A DNA stretch of 64,000 nucleotides from Nocardia acididurans (GTDB taxonomy: Bacteria > Actinomycetota > Actinomycetes > Mycobacteriales > Mycobacteriaceae): assembly GCF_016741815.1 (NCBI RefSeq), contig NZ_JAERRJ010000002.1:496001-560000 (forward strand), read 5' to 3'. Of this stretch, positions 45,633-54,406 are shown piece after piece. Below the pieces are notes generated by a model. The model was not told the origin of the DNA, searched no databases, and saw only the letters and a program-made list of their open reading frames with translations. Both the position numbers and the translations under genes were made by a program. Position 1 is the stretch's first letter. Every line of letters begins with the position of its first letter.

Positions 45633-46328
45633 TTATTTCGCGGCCCCGTTCGTCGCGGCGACATCCTTGGGCCCGTAGTCGACCACCAGCCAGTCACCGT
45701 CGTTCTTGGCGACCGTGACGGTCAGCAGATTGGGCACGGTGGCCGGATCCTGCTGCTGGATGTTCTGGGTGCGCTGGGTGGCGTAGACGGTGACCGTGTA
45801 CTGGTCGTTGCCCTGGGCCTGCACCGAGGTGCCCACCACCTGACCGGTGGCCACGACCTGCGCCTCGGTCATGATCTTGGACAGCGTGTCGTGCACCTCG
45901 GTGTAGCGGTTGCGCAGGGCGTCGGAGGTGCCGCGCTGCACACCGTCGAAGAAGGCGGGGACATTCTTGTAGTCGTAGGTGAGCGAGCGCAGCGTGTAAT
46001 CCGACGCCACCTCGGCGGCCCGGTCACGATCGGCGTTCGCGGCCCGCAGGTCGTTCAGATCGCCCGCGGCGCTGCGCCATTGGAAGCCCAGCGCCACACC
46101 CAGCACCGCCAGCACGGCGACCAGCCCGGCGAGCACGGGCACCACCCGCTCGCGGACGCTCGACGACAGCGCTCGCTCGGCCGCGACGGGCGACGGCGCA
46201 GTCGGCTGCGCGGCGGGCTCGGACTGCACGGGCTCCACCGTAGCCGACGGCGACGACTCGGACGCCGCCTCGTCGGCGTTCTTGGCCAGCGGCACAACGG
46301 ATTCCGGGGTCTTTTCGGTAACACTCAC
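45633..46328 (-). CDS. Mce-associated membrane protein
   Basis: A 231-residue protein with about 58 Pro/Ser/Glu-rich cytoplasmic residues, one membrane segment ('VVPVLAGLVAVLAVLGVALGF', about 62-82) and an outer domain with 'AAEVASDYTLRSLTYDYKNVPAFFDGVQRGTSDALRNRY' and 'TVTVAKNDGDWLVVDYGPKD'. This is the layout of Mce-associated (Mas) proteins found next to mce operons, thought to support complex stability. It starts 13 bases after mceF. Confidence 0.88.
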   Translation of the reverse strand: MSVTEKTPESVVPLAKNADEAASESSPSATVEPVQSEPAAQPTAPSPVAAERALSSSVRERVVPVLAGLVAVLAVLGVALGFQWRSAAGDLNDLRAANADRDRAAEVASDYTLRSLTYDYKNVPAFFDGVQRGTSDALRNRYTEVHDTLSKIMTEAQVVATGQVVGTSVQAQGNDQYTVTVYATQRTQNIQQQDPATVPNLLTVTVAKNDGDWLVVDYGPKDVAATNGAAK

Positions 46329-46341
46329 GATGGCCTTCTCT

Positions 46342-47292
46342 CTATCGGGGCAGGTCGATGCCGACGTGGGCGGTGCCGTCGCCGGGGAATACGGTGGACA
46401 GCAGATCGACGATCGATCCGGCGTCCACGCGCAGCGGTTTGATCACGGTGGTGGAGGGTTTGAGAGCGGTGGCGATATGCCCGAGATCCGGCCCCAGCAG
46501 CTGAATGTAGGCGTCGATCTTGTCGACCAGCGGTCCGATCGGATCGTCGAACATGAACTCGCCCACCGTGGAGTAGTTCTGGAACGCGGCGATGATGTGC
46601 AGCAGTTCCGGCATACCGGTGTCGATATCGGTGGCGGCCGCGCTCAGCACCGGAGCGCGACCGTCGAAGCGGTCACCCAGGTGCTGCACGTTGAAGTACA
46701 GCCGCGCGATGGCATCGCGCTTGTCCCGCAACAGATTCGCGGTGCCGATCAGGGCGTTGGTGAGGTTGGCGACATCGGCGTCGCGGCCCTCGAACCCCTC
46801 GGCCACGGTGGTGGCCAGCTGCGCCAGTTTCGCTGGATCCAGTTGCGCGGTCAGCGCATCCAGTTCGGCGAGCGCGTCGCCGACCGTGGTGGCGGTGCGC
46901 ACCTGTTTCTTGGGCACGATGCCGCCGTCACCCAGATACGGCCCGGCCGTGGTCTCGGGGCGGAAGTCGAGAAACTGCTCACCGGCCGCCGACAGGTTCG
47001 CGATCTGCACGACACTGTCCACGGGGATGCGGTATTTCGCGTCGTACTCGATCCTGACGGCCAGCCCGTTCGCGGTGGCGTTGATCTCGCGCACCTTGCC
47101 GATCGGCAGCCCGCGCAGCGTCACCTCGGAGGTCCGCATCAGACCGCCCGAGGAATCCAGCAGCACGGTGATCGTATTGTTCTCGCGACGCGGATCGAGA
47201 TTGAGCACGCCGACGGCCATATAGCTACCGCACACCAGCGTCATCACCGCCAGCAGCGCCAGCGAAACCGGTCCGGACAGTGAGAGTTTCAT
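46342..47292 (-). CDS. MceF family protein
   Basis: A 316-residue Mce protein, the sixth of the operon. N-terminal membrane segment 'GPVSLALLAVMTLVCGSYMAV', then the MlaD-like Mce domain 'NTITVLLDSSGGLMRTSEVTLRGLPIGKVREI' and 'QFLDFRP', and a helical part from about 130. Mce proteins form a hexameric tunnel carrying lipids or sterols from the outer membrane to the YrbE permease. ATGA overlap with mceE. It lacks a lipobox. Confidence 0.9.
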   Translation of the reverse strand: MKLSLSGPVSLALLAVMTLVCGSYMAVGVLNLDPRRENNTITVLLDSSGGLMRTSEVTLRGLPIGKVREINATANGLAVRIEYDAKYRIPVDSVVQIANLSAAGEQFLDFRPETTAGPYLGDGGIVPKKQVRTATTVGDALAELDALTAQLDPAKLAQLATTVAEGFEGRDADVANLTNALIGTANLLRDKRDAIARLYFNVQHLGDRFDGRAPVLSAAATDIDTGMPELLHIIAAFQNYSTVGEFMFDDPIGPLVDKIDAYIQLLGPDLGHIATALKPSTTVIKPLRVDAGSIVDLLSTVFPGDGTAHVGIDLPR

Positions 47293-48314
47293 GGCACCAT
47301 CCCAATCGAGCGCAGTGTGGTGACGAGCTGGTCGGCCTGCTCGTCGGCGCTGACCCGCGCCACCCGCACATCCGGTGCGGCGAGGAACGGAATCAGCTTC
47401 TCCCGCAACAGGGTCCGGAAGGTCTCCAGATTCTCGGCGACGGTCAGATCGGCGTAGCCGACGGTGACCGCGGTGGGCGCGAGAATCGACACGATGGTCC
47501 GGAAGTCGCCGACATGCGGCAGCAGCAGATCTCCGGCATTGCGGGCCAGCCCGCCACCGCTGATGATCAGCTTCACCACATTGAACAGCACATCCGACAG
47601 ACCCGCCGCGCGGTCGGGACCGGCCACGAGAATGGTGTCCACCGCGTCCCGCCCGGCCTCCAGCTTGCCGGTGATCCGCTGGGCCGCCGCCAGAATGTCG
47701 TTCAGCTCGGCATTGTGGGAAGCCATATCGCTCAGGGCATTGCGGCCCGCGGCATTGATCCGATCCAATTCGGCCGGATCCGCGGGGAACGCGGCGTTCA
47801 CGTCCACCACCAGCTGCTGGATATCGGCCCACCGGCCACCGGTGACGATATTCGACAGCGCGCGCAGAATGTCCTCCACATTGGTGGCGGGCACGGTCTG
47901 CTGCACCGGGATCACATCGCCGTCGACCAGGAACGCCGTCGCCGTTTTCTGCGGAGCCTCCAGCGCGATGTGGATGTCACCGAGAATCGTGCTCTGCCGC
48001 AATTCCGCCGTGGTGGTCTTGGGCAGTTTGGCGTCGGACCGCAGGGCCACCGTGGCGACGGCGGTACCGCCGATCAGATCGATACGCTCGAGCATGCCGA
48101 TCTCGACACCGTCGGCGATCACCTTGGCCTTGTCGGGCAGGTTCAGCACCGAACCGAATTCGATGCGGACCGTGTAGGTGTCACCGCTGATATAGGTGCC
48201 CGGAATCGGGATATCGGTGGCCTTGAGACCACAGCCACCGGCCAGCAGCGCCACCGCGGTGATCGCCGGAACCAGTTTCGCCAGTGCGCGTGTGCGCATG
48301 AGTCCCCGGGTCAT
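47289..48314 (-). CDS. MceE family lipoprotein
   Basis: A 341-residue Mce protein in the fifth position, which is usually the lipoprotein: lipobox LLAGGC near residue 28, then 'TYTVRIEFGSVLNLPDKAKVIADGVEIGMLERI' and 'STILGDIHIALEAP' (Mce/MlaD domain). It probably anchors the Mce tunnel in the plasma membrane. ATGA overlaps at both ends mark tight coupling. Confidence 0.92.
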   Translation of the reverse strand: MTRGLMRTRALAKLVPAITAVALLAGGCGLKATDIPIPGTYISGDTYTVRIEFGSVLNLPDKAKVIADGVEIGMLERIDLIGGTAVATVALRSDAKLPKTTTAELRQSTILGDIHIALEAPQKTATAFLVDGDVIPVQQTVPATNVEDILRALSNIVTGGRWADIQQLVVDVNAAFPADPAELDRINAAGRNALSDMASHNAELNDILAAAQRITGKLEAGRDAVDTILVAGPDRAAGLSDVLFNVVKLIISGGGLARNAGDLLLPHVGDFRTIVSILAPTAVTVGYADLTVAENLETFRTLLREKLIPFLAAPDVRVARVSADEQADQLVTTLRSIGMVP

Positions 48315-49231
48315 CGCGCACCACCCTGCGGAAGCTGATTCACCAGCGGCGGCAGCTGCGAGAGCAGATCGGTGATGGAGCCCTGATGGGTTTCCAGCAT
48401 CTGCTCGGCCTGCGGCAGCACCTGATCCAGCAGCGCGAATACCTGCGCATCGTATTTGCCGACATTGCGGGCCAGCACCGGCAGGAACTCCACCGCGATA
48501 TCCACCGCGCCCGCGAACTCCATGGAGAATTCACCGATCAGCTGCAGTCCGGCGCGCAGATTGTCCAGCACCAGCTGCATATCCGGCCAGTTGCTCACGA
48601 ACATGGTGGTGAGCTGATCCAGATTGTCCACCAGCCGGCGGAACACCACATCCCGCTGCGACGGATCACCGACCACCGCCGAAAGCCGTTGCAGCAGTTG
48701 ATTCCACTGCTGCCCGGTCCCGCTCATGGCCTGATTGGCCGCGGTGAGGGTGTCATCGAGCAGGGTGTCGGGCTGCCCATTGCCGCCGGTCAGATCCGAG
48801 GCCAGCACGCCCATGGCGTCGAGCGCCTCGCTGATGCCGATGGGCGTCTTGGTGCGGTCCATCGGAATACAGGTCGCGGTGTCGAACCGCGCACCGCCGG
48901 TATAGGTCTTGCTCAATTCCACGTGCCGGTCGGTCACGATGGAACTGGACATGGTGACCGCGGTGATATCGGCGGGCAGCGTGTACTTCTCGCCGATGGT
49001 CATGGTGACGCGCATGCGGTCACCGAGTGCCTCGATCTTCGAAACGGTGCCGATTTCGACACCGAGCATGGTGACGCTGTTGCCCTCGTACAGGCCGACG
49101 GTGTCCTTGAATTCGGCGCACACGTTCTGATCGGCGCTGCGCGTCTGGCTCGCCCAGGTCACCCCCGCCACGCCGGTGCCCACCACGACCGCGGCGACCC
49201 CGGCGGCGAGTGCCGCTCTACCCCAACTCAT
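48311..49231 (-). CDS. MceD family protein
   Basis: A 306-residue Mce protein in the fourth position. N-terminal membrane segment 'ALAAGVAAVVVGTGVAGVTWA', Mce domain 'CAEFKDTVGLYEGNSVTMLGVEIGTVSKI' and 'VTDRHVELSKTY', then a long helical part. ATG 49231 overlaps the previous stop as TGATG and has AAGG seven bases upstream; a GTG at 49237 is the alternative start. It should be one subunit of the lipid tunnel. Confidence 0.9.
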   Translation of the reverse strand: MSWGRAALAAGVAAVVVGTGVAGVTWASQTRSADQNVCAEFKDTVGLYEGNSVTMLGVEIGTVSKIEALGDRMRVTMTIGEKYTLPADITAVTMSSSIVTDRHVELSKTYTGGARFDTATCIPMDRTKTPIGISEALDAMGVLASDLTGGNGQPDTLLDDTLTAANQAMSGTGQQWNQLLQRLSAVVGDPSQRDVVFRRLVDNLDQLTTMFVSNWPDMQLVLDNLRAGLQLIGEFSMEFAGAVDIAVEFLPVLARNVGKYDAQVFALLDQVLPQAEQMLETHQGSITDLLSQLPPLVNQLPQGGAR

Positions 49232-50244
49232 CAGCACGCCTTACCTTCGTAGGGAATGCACACCTGCACTCCGGCGGCCGGATCGGCGACCTTCACCTCG
49301 GTGCCGAGCAGGCCGTTCAATCTGGTGATGACATCGCGCAATCCATTGATCACGGTGTCGATGCGATTCGGGTCCTCGAATACCTTCGAGAACAGCTGCT
49401 CGAATTGCGTGACCGTCGGCTCGACGCTGTCGCCGTAGGCCATGATCGGCCGGTGCAACACCAGCAGCAGGCGTTTCACCAGGTTGAATACCGAGACCAC
49501 ATCGTCCTTGCGGTTGCCGAGCGAATCGGCGACGGTGCCGAGCTGCCGGACGAAATCGGCGAGCATGGCCTTGTCGGTGGCGATGGCGGCGATGTATTCG
49601 TCCGACACCTGCAGCGCGGTGTCGAGCTGCGCGGTGCGCTGGGCGAGCAGGCCGGTCAATTCGTTGGCATTGCCGATCACGCCGCGCAGGGCGTCGGGCT
49701 GACCTTCCAGCGCGGAATTCAGTTCACCGATGGTGCCGCGCAGGGTGGTGGCGTCCACCTGACCGAAGATCGGCGTGCCCCGGTCGAGGATGTCGCTCAA
49801 TTCGAACGGGGTGGTGGTGCGCTCCGGCGGAATGTGCTTCTCCCCCAGGTCCTTGTCACCCACCGGGCTCAGCGCCAGGTAGTGACCGCCGATGGGGGTC
49901 AGCATCTTGACCTCCACCGCCGACCGATCACCCACGCGCACATCGGAATTCACGGTGAAGCTGACCTCGACGTGATCGCCCACCAGGTCCACCGCGCGGA
50001 TCTTGCCGACATTGATGCCGGCCACGCGCACCTCGTCACCGGCGCGCGCGCCACCGGAGATCTTGAAGTCGGCGATGTAGGTGCGCTGTCCGAACGGGAT
50101 CACATACAGCGTCCCCGCCGCCAGCAGCGCCACCGCGCAGACCACGACACCCGCTATGCCCCAGCGCAATTGGCTGGTTTGGTCGCCGCGGCCCGCGAGG
50201 ATGTCGCGGATGAGCGCGCCGAAGTACTGGATCAATCCCTTCAT
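49231..50244 (-). CDS. MceC family protein
   Basis: A 337-residue Mce protein in the third position. A cytoplasmic start 'MKGLIQYFGALIRD', membrane segment near 28-48, Mce domain 'TYIADFKISGGARAGDEVRVAGINVGKIRAVDLVGDHVEVSFTV' and 'GHYLALSPVG'. The ATG at 50244 overlaps the previous stop (ATGA) and is preferred over GTG 50250. It ends with a short Cys-containing tail ('VCIPYEGKAC'). Confidence 0.9.
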   Translation of the reverse strand: MKGLIQYFGALIRDILAGRGDQTSQLRWGIAGVVVCAVALLAAGTLYVIPFGQRTYIADFKISGGARAGDEVRVAGINVGKIRAVDLVGDHVEVSFTVNSDVRVGDRSAVEVKMLTPIGGHYLALSPVGDKDLGEKHIPPERTTTPFELSDILDRGTPIFGQVDATTLRGTIGELNSALEGQPDALRGVIGNANELTGLLAQRTAQLDTALQVSDEYIAAIATDKAMLADFVRQLGTVADSLGNRKDDVVSVFNLVKRLLLVLHRPIMAYGDSVEPTVTQFEQLFSKVFEDPNRIDTVINGLRDVITRLNGLLGTEVKVADPAAGVQVCIPYEGKAC

Positions 50245-51251
50245 TGGCACACCACCAGGTTCTGGTTGGCGAGGATCGCGGTCGCGACGGCGGGCAGTGC
50301 CGCCTCCCCGTTCGAGCAGGTAATTCGCGGCTGCACGCCGTCACCCGGCACCGACTGGTTCAGGCCGGTGACGAGCTGCGGGGTGAGCGCGAGCAATTCG
50401 GTGAGCTGATCGGTCTGCGGCACCAGCCGGCGCAGCAGGCCGTCGATCGGGCCGTAGGCCGTGTCGTAGGCGGCCTGACCCTGCTCCAGAATCGGAATCA
50501 GCGGCAGCAGTGTGGCATTCGCATTGTCGATGGCGGTCAGAATGGTCTGCGTCTTGGAGGTGAACTGACTCAGGATCGCCGAGAGCTGGCGCACCAGATC
50601 ACCCACCGCCTGCGACTTGCCGCCGATCTCCTCCGACACCAGGCCCAGATTGCGGATGAGCAGCACGATCACCGCCTCGCTGCCGCGGGCGTTCTTGGTG
50701 AGCGTGTCCAGATCCGCCAGCACCGGGCCGATACCGGAACCGTCACCCTGCAGCACCCGCAGCAGGTTGGTGCCGAACTGGTTGAGCTGTGCGGGATCCA
50801 GGGTTTCGAACATCGGCTTGAAACCGTTGAACAGCTTGGACACATCGAAGCTGGGAATCGTCCGCTCCACCGGAATGGTCGTTCCCGCAGCCAGTTTCAC
50901 GCCCGCCGGGCCGTCGGTCAGCAGCTCGACATAGCGCTGGCCGATCAGGTTCTGGTAGCGCACAGCGGCTTTGGTGTTGTCGTAGATCGGGCGATCCTGG
51001 TCGACGGTGAACCGCACGCGCGCCTGTGCGCCGTCCAGCTCCACGGTTTCGACCTTGCCCACCGCGACACCGGACATGCGCACCGAATCACCGGCGTACA
51101 GGCCCGAGATATCGGTGAACACCGCGTCGTAGGTGACCTTCTCCCCCGGGATCGGGGTGCGCAGCGCGGTCACGATGAAGACCGAGCACGCGCCCACCAC
51201 GAGCAGGAAGACCACCAGCTTGGCGGCGGCTTTTCCGAGACCGGCGTTCAC
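50241..51251 (-). CDS. MceB family protein
   Basis: A 336-residue Mce protein in the second position. Signal-like membrane segment 'KLVVFLLVVGACSVFIVTAL', Mce domain 'YDAVFTDISGLYAGDSVRMSGVAVGKVETV' and 'LIGQRYVELL', and a helical rest ending 'ITCSNGEAALP'. GTG start overlaps mceA by GTGA. Part of the lipid-import tunnel. Confidence 0.9.
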   Translation of the reverse strand: MNAGLGKAAAKLVVFLLVVGACSVFIVTALRTPIPGEKVTYDAVFTDISGLYAGDSVRMSGVAVGKVETVELDGAQARVRFTVDQDRPIYDNTKAAVRYQNLIGQRYVELLTDGPAGVKLAAGTTIPVERTIPSFDVSKLFNGFKPMFETLDPAQLNQFGTNLLRVLQGDGSGIGPVLADLDTLTKNARGSEAVIVLLIRNLGLVSEEIGGKSQAVGDLVRQLSAILSQFTSKTQTILTAIDNANATLLPLIPILEQGQAAYDTAYGPIDGLLRRLVPQTDQLTELLALTPQLVTGLNQSVPGDGVQPRITCSNGEAALPAVATAILANQNLVVCQ

Positions 51252-52276
51252 CGCGCACCCCCGTTCAGTGAATCTGCCAGGTACGGCATGGTTTTCGCGA
51301 TCAGCTCGACCTGCAGCTGCACCCGGCCGTCGACCACCGGGAACGCGCCGTCGATGGCGCGCAACAGGTTAGGGATCCGGTTGTAGGCCGGGGCGACCGT
51401 GCCGATGGAGGCGCTGATCGGCACCGCCAGATCCAGCACCGTACTCAGGATCTTCTCCAGATCCGGATTGTTGACGGCCAGCAGATCCGAAATGCCGATC
51501 AGCACTGTCTGATCCACGCCATCGGTGGCCTTATTGGTGCGGGCCCGATTGTCGGGGTCACCGAAGTAGGCGGCCTGTTCGAGCACGGCCAGGATGGCGC
51601 GGCCCGCGGACGGGGTCAGGTCGGCGAACGCGCCGGTCATATCCCGGCCGATCTCCAGATAGTGCGCGAGCGGGGCCTGCTGGCCATCGGCGAGCAGGCG
51701 CGCGGTCTCGAAGAACGACGACAGCACCGGGCCGAGACTGTCGGCATTGTCGAGCATGAGGTCGAAAAGCCTGCGCACGGTGTCGGAGTCGAGCACCTGG
51801 GTGAGCCGGGCCGCTCGCCGGAAGACCCCGGCGACGGTGGCGTTGGTGGCGTTCTCGCCGATCGAGAGCACCGCACCCTCGCGCAGTTTCGCGCCACCCG
51901 CTCCGGCCACCAATTCGATGGCGCTGGAACCGAATACGTTGGACGAGGTGAAGCGTGCGGTCACGTCGTCGGTGAGCGCGTCGGCCTGGCGGCGATCGAT
52001 CTCGATCTCGATGCGCTGATGGCCGTAGCCGACCGTCTCCACCTCGCGCACGGTGCCGATGGCGAAACCGCGGAACTTCACCTCCGCCCCCGGCGCGAGA
52101 CCCTCGCCCAGGGTGGCGGCGTCCACGGTCAGCTGGAAGCGGTCCGCGAAAGAGCCTCGTGCGTAAGAACTTACGAGCACGGTCACCAGAACGATGACCA
52201 CGGCCATCACCACACCGCGCAGGCGCAGCGCCCACTTGCCGGCGGCGCGCCCGGAATGATCCTGAAAAACGCCCAT
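51248..52276 (-). CDS. MceA family protein
   Basis: A 342-residue Mce protein, first of the six. Membrane segment 'GVVMAVVIVLVTVLVSSYA', Mce domain 'FQLTVDAATLGEGLAPGAEVKFRGFAIGTVREVETVGYGHQRIEIEID' and 'SNVFGSSAIELVAG'. It begins three bases after the second yrbE gene. The substrate class of this Mce system (sterol, fatty acid, other) is not decided by sequence. Confidence 0.9.
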   Translation of the reverse strand: MGVFQDHSGRAAGKWALRLRGVVMAVVIVLVTVLVSSYARGSFADRFQLTVDAATLGEGLAPGAEVKFRGFAIGTVREVETVGYGHQRIEIEIDRRQADALTDDVTARFTSSNVFGSSAIELVAGAGGAKLREGAVLSIGENATNATVAGVFRRAARLTQVLDSDTVRRLFDLMLDNADSLGPVLSSFFETARLLADGQQAPLAHYLEIGRDMTGAFADLTPSAGRAILAVLEQAAYFGDPDNRARTNKATDGVDQTVLIGISDLLAVNNPDLEKILSTVLDLAVPISASIGTVAPAYNRIPNLLRAIDGAFPVVDGRVQLQVELIAKTMPYLADSLNGGAR

Positions 52277-52279
52277 GAT

Positions 52280-53149
52280 CTACCCCGAGATCCTGATGCC
52301 GACATCCAGGCCCCAGATCACGATCGTGAGGATCATGTCCAGGATGACCACCAGCACCAGGCTGGCGCGGATGGCCCGACCGGAGGCCCGGCCCACGCCC
52401 TCCGGCCCACCGGTGGCGTAGAAGCCCTGGTAGCCGTGGATGAGAATGATGGCGATGACGAAGATCGTCGCCTTGACCAGGGACGCTATGACGTCACCGG
52501 GTTGCAGGAAGGCGTCGAAATAGTGGTAGTAGGTGCCCGAGGACTGCCCGTGCAGCACGTTCACGACCGTCGCGCACGACAGGTACGACAGGATCAGCGT
52601 GAGCAGGTGCAGCGGCACGATGGTGATGACGCCGGCGATCACGCGGGTGGTCACCACGAACGACATCGGGCGGATGCCGATGGCCTCGAGCGCGTCGATC
52701 TCCTCGGAGATGCGCATGGAGCCGATCTCGGCCGTCATGCGGCACCCCGCCTGCGCCGCGAAACCGATGGCCGCCACCATGGGCGCCATCTCGCGGGTAT
52801 TGGCGTAGGCCGAGACGAACCCGGTGAGCGGGCCCATGCCGACCATGTTCAGCGCGGTGAAACCCTCCACGCCGATGGAGCCGCCGACCGCGATGCCGAG
52901 GAAGGCCAGCACCGCCACGGTGCCGCCGCCCACGATGATCGCGCCGCTGCCCCAGGTGATGTCGGAAAGAATGATCATGGTCTGGCGCCGGTACACCCGC
53001 AGCGTGTGCGGAATGGCGGCCAGTACCTCGTAGACGAAAGTCGCTTGGTGCCCGAGTGATTCGAAAACCGTCATCGGGGCATCGGCCGAACGGACGACCG
53101 CTCGCCCCGCCGCCCCGAGCGGCTGATAGCGGGCTGGAACCTGAGTCAT
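52280..53149 (-). CDS. YrbEB-like Mce permease
   Basis: A 289-residue integral membrane protein, the second MlaE/YrbE permease: 'GGGTVAVLAFLGIAVGGSIGVEGF', 'AAQAGCRMTAEIGSMRISEEIDALEAIGIRPMSFVVTTRVIA' (the conserved EQ-loop-like cytoplasmic part), and C-terminal membrane helices. It joins the other YrbE and an MceG-type ATPase encoded elsewhere. The ATG overlaps the previous stop as TGATG. Confidence 0.9.
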   Translation of the reverse strand: MTQVPARYQPLGAAGRAVVRSADAPMTVFESLGHQATFVYEVLAAIPHTLRVYRRQTMIILSDITWGSGAIIVGGGTVAVLAFLGIAVGGSIGVEGFTALNMVGMGPLTGFVSAYANTREMAPMVAAIGFAAQAGCRMTAEIGSMRISEEIDALEAIGIRPMSFVVTTRVIAGVITIVPLHLLTLILSYLSCATVVNVLHGQSSGTYYHYFDAFLQPGDVIASLVKATIFVIAIILIHGYQGFYATGGPEGVGRASGRAIRASLVLVVILDMILTIVIWGLDVGIRISG

Positions 53150-54006
53150 CAACCCACCTGAGTTGGAAGGAACATCGAAACCAGCTGGGTGATCACGAGA
53201 TTCACCCCGAAGGCCGAGATCACGCCGATCACGACCGCCGCGTTCACGGCATTGGCCACGCCCTTGGGCCCGTTGGCGGCCTCCAGGCCGCGCTGACAGG
53301 ACACGATGAGCACGATGATGCCGAAGATGATCGACTTCACGATCGCGACCCACAGGTCGCTCATCTTGGCGAAGGCGGAGAAGGCCGACAGATAGCTGCC
53401 CGGCGTAACCCCTTGGAAGCCGACGGCAATCACGTAGCCGGTGAACACGCCCATGAAAATGATCAGCATGCACAGCAGCGGCGTCAGCGCGATCATGGCC
53501 GCCAGCCGCGGCGCCACCAGGCGGCGCACCGGATCGATTCCCATGGTGCGCAACGCGTCCACCTCATCGCGGATGGTGCGCGCGCCCAGATCCGCGGCGA
53601 TGGCGGAACCCGCCGCGCCACCCAGCAGCAGTGCGGTGACCATGGGCGCGCCCTGGCGGATCACCCCCAGCCCGCCGGCCGCGCCCGACACCGAGCTCGC
53701 GCCGACCTGCTGGGTCAGACTGCCGACCTGGACGGCGACGATCACGCCGAACGGAATCGCCACCAGCACAGCGGGAATCGCGGTGACCGAGACGATGAAC
53801 CAGCCCTGCGCCACGGTGTCGCGCCACGGATGTTTGAGCCCGACGATGTCGGTGATCAGGTAGCGGAACGCCGCTACCGCGAGTTGCAGGGTGCGCCCGA
53901 ACGTGCGCAATCCCGAGAGAACGAACTCGGTGACCTCCCGCACGAGCGGTTCCGGCCCCCGAATGACTTTATCGACCAATGCCTGTACCCCAATGCCCCA
54001 CTGCAA
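53149..54006 (-). CDS. YrbEA-like Mce permease
   Basis: A 285-residue integral membrane protein, first gene of the mce operon: 'AIPAVLVAIPFGVIVAVQVGSL', 'GGAAGSAIAADLGARTIRDEVDALRTMGIDPVRRLVAPRLAAMI', five to six membrane helices. The start is uncertain: TTG 54006 follows a GGGG by three bases; a TTG at 53976 has a better-spaced GGGG. No ATPase gene is in the window, in keeping with mycobacteria where MceG is encoded apart. Confidence 0.87.
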   Translation of the reverse strand: MQWGIGVQALVDKVIRGPEPLVREVTEFVLSGLRTFGRTLQLAVAAFRYLITDIVGLKHPWRDTVAQGWFIVSVTAIPAVLVAIPFGVIVAVQVGSLTQQVGASSVSGAAGGLGVIRQGAPMVTALLLGGAAGSAIAADLGARTIRDEVDALRTMGIDPVRRLVAPRLAAMIALTPLLCMLIIFMGVFTGYVIAVGFQGVTPGSYLSAFSAFAKMSDLWVAIVKSIIFGIIVLIVSCQRGLEAANGPKGVANAVNAAVVIGVISAFGVNLVITQLVSMFLPTQVG

Positions 54007-54031
54007 TGCCCCGTACCGGGCGACCCAGACA

Positions 54032-54106
54032 CTAATACACTTTTCCGACTGACGTGTCAGTCTTCACTTGATTCAGCCAAACCCTTGACCAACCGGTCGG
54101 GTTGGT
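54032..54106 (-). promoter_or_regulatory. mce operon promoter with two palindromic operators
   Basis: Read on the minus strand, -35 CTGACA (54055-54060), 17 bases, then -10 TATTAG (54032-54037), giving a start near 54025. A perfect inverted repeat GACTGAC-GT-GTCAGTC (54047-54062, plus-strand reading) covers the -35 box. A second, ACCAACC-GGTCG-GGTTGGT (54088-54106), lies 25 bases further upstream. Their 16-19 base size suits TetR dimers, and two TetR genes close this operon. Assignment of either protein to either site is inference. Confidence 0.6.
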
Positions 54107-54406
54107 GAAAGATGTCCGGCCACCAGCGAATGACCCACGCCCACAGCGGCGTTCAGCAACAGATCCGCAATCTAAAGACCCACTGAATTGCGGGCTGATG
54201 CCGTGTCTCAGTCAAATTCCGGCCGAGCCCGCCGATAACCACCCCTCGTACGGCGTAGTGTCCCGTTCAGGCCGTTGCCCCGCCGGGACCCACGGCGCAC
54301 ACGTGACACGGCGCTCCCAGGGAACTCCCAGCGCATGCCCAGGGCGGTCGACAGCGGAGCCCCTACCGTCGCAGTCGATGAACAGCGTCGAGGAAAGGAG
54401 CCGCGG
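54107..54406 (+). promoter_or_regulatory. 300-base non-coding region before the dioxygenase gene
   Basis: No gene recognised. It must carry the promoter of the dioxygenase gene. An AAAGGAG ribosome site lies six bases before that gene's ATG. No other distinct site or strong hairpin was found. Confidence 0.4.
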
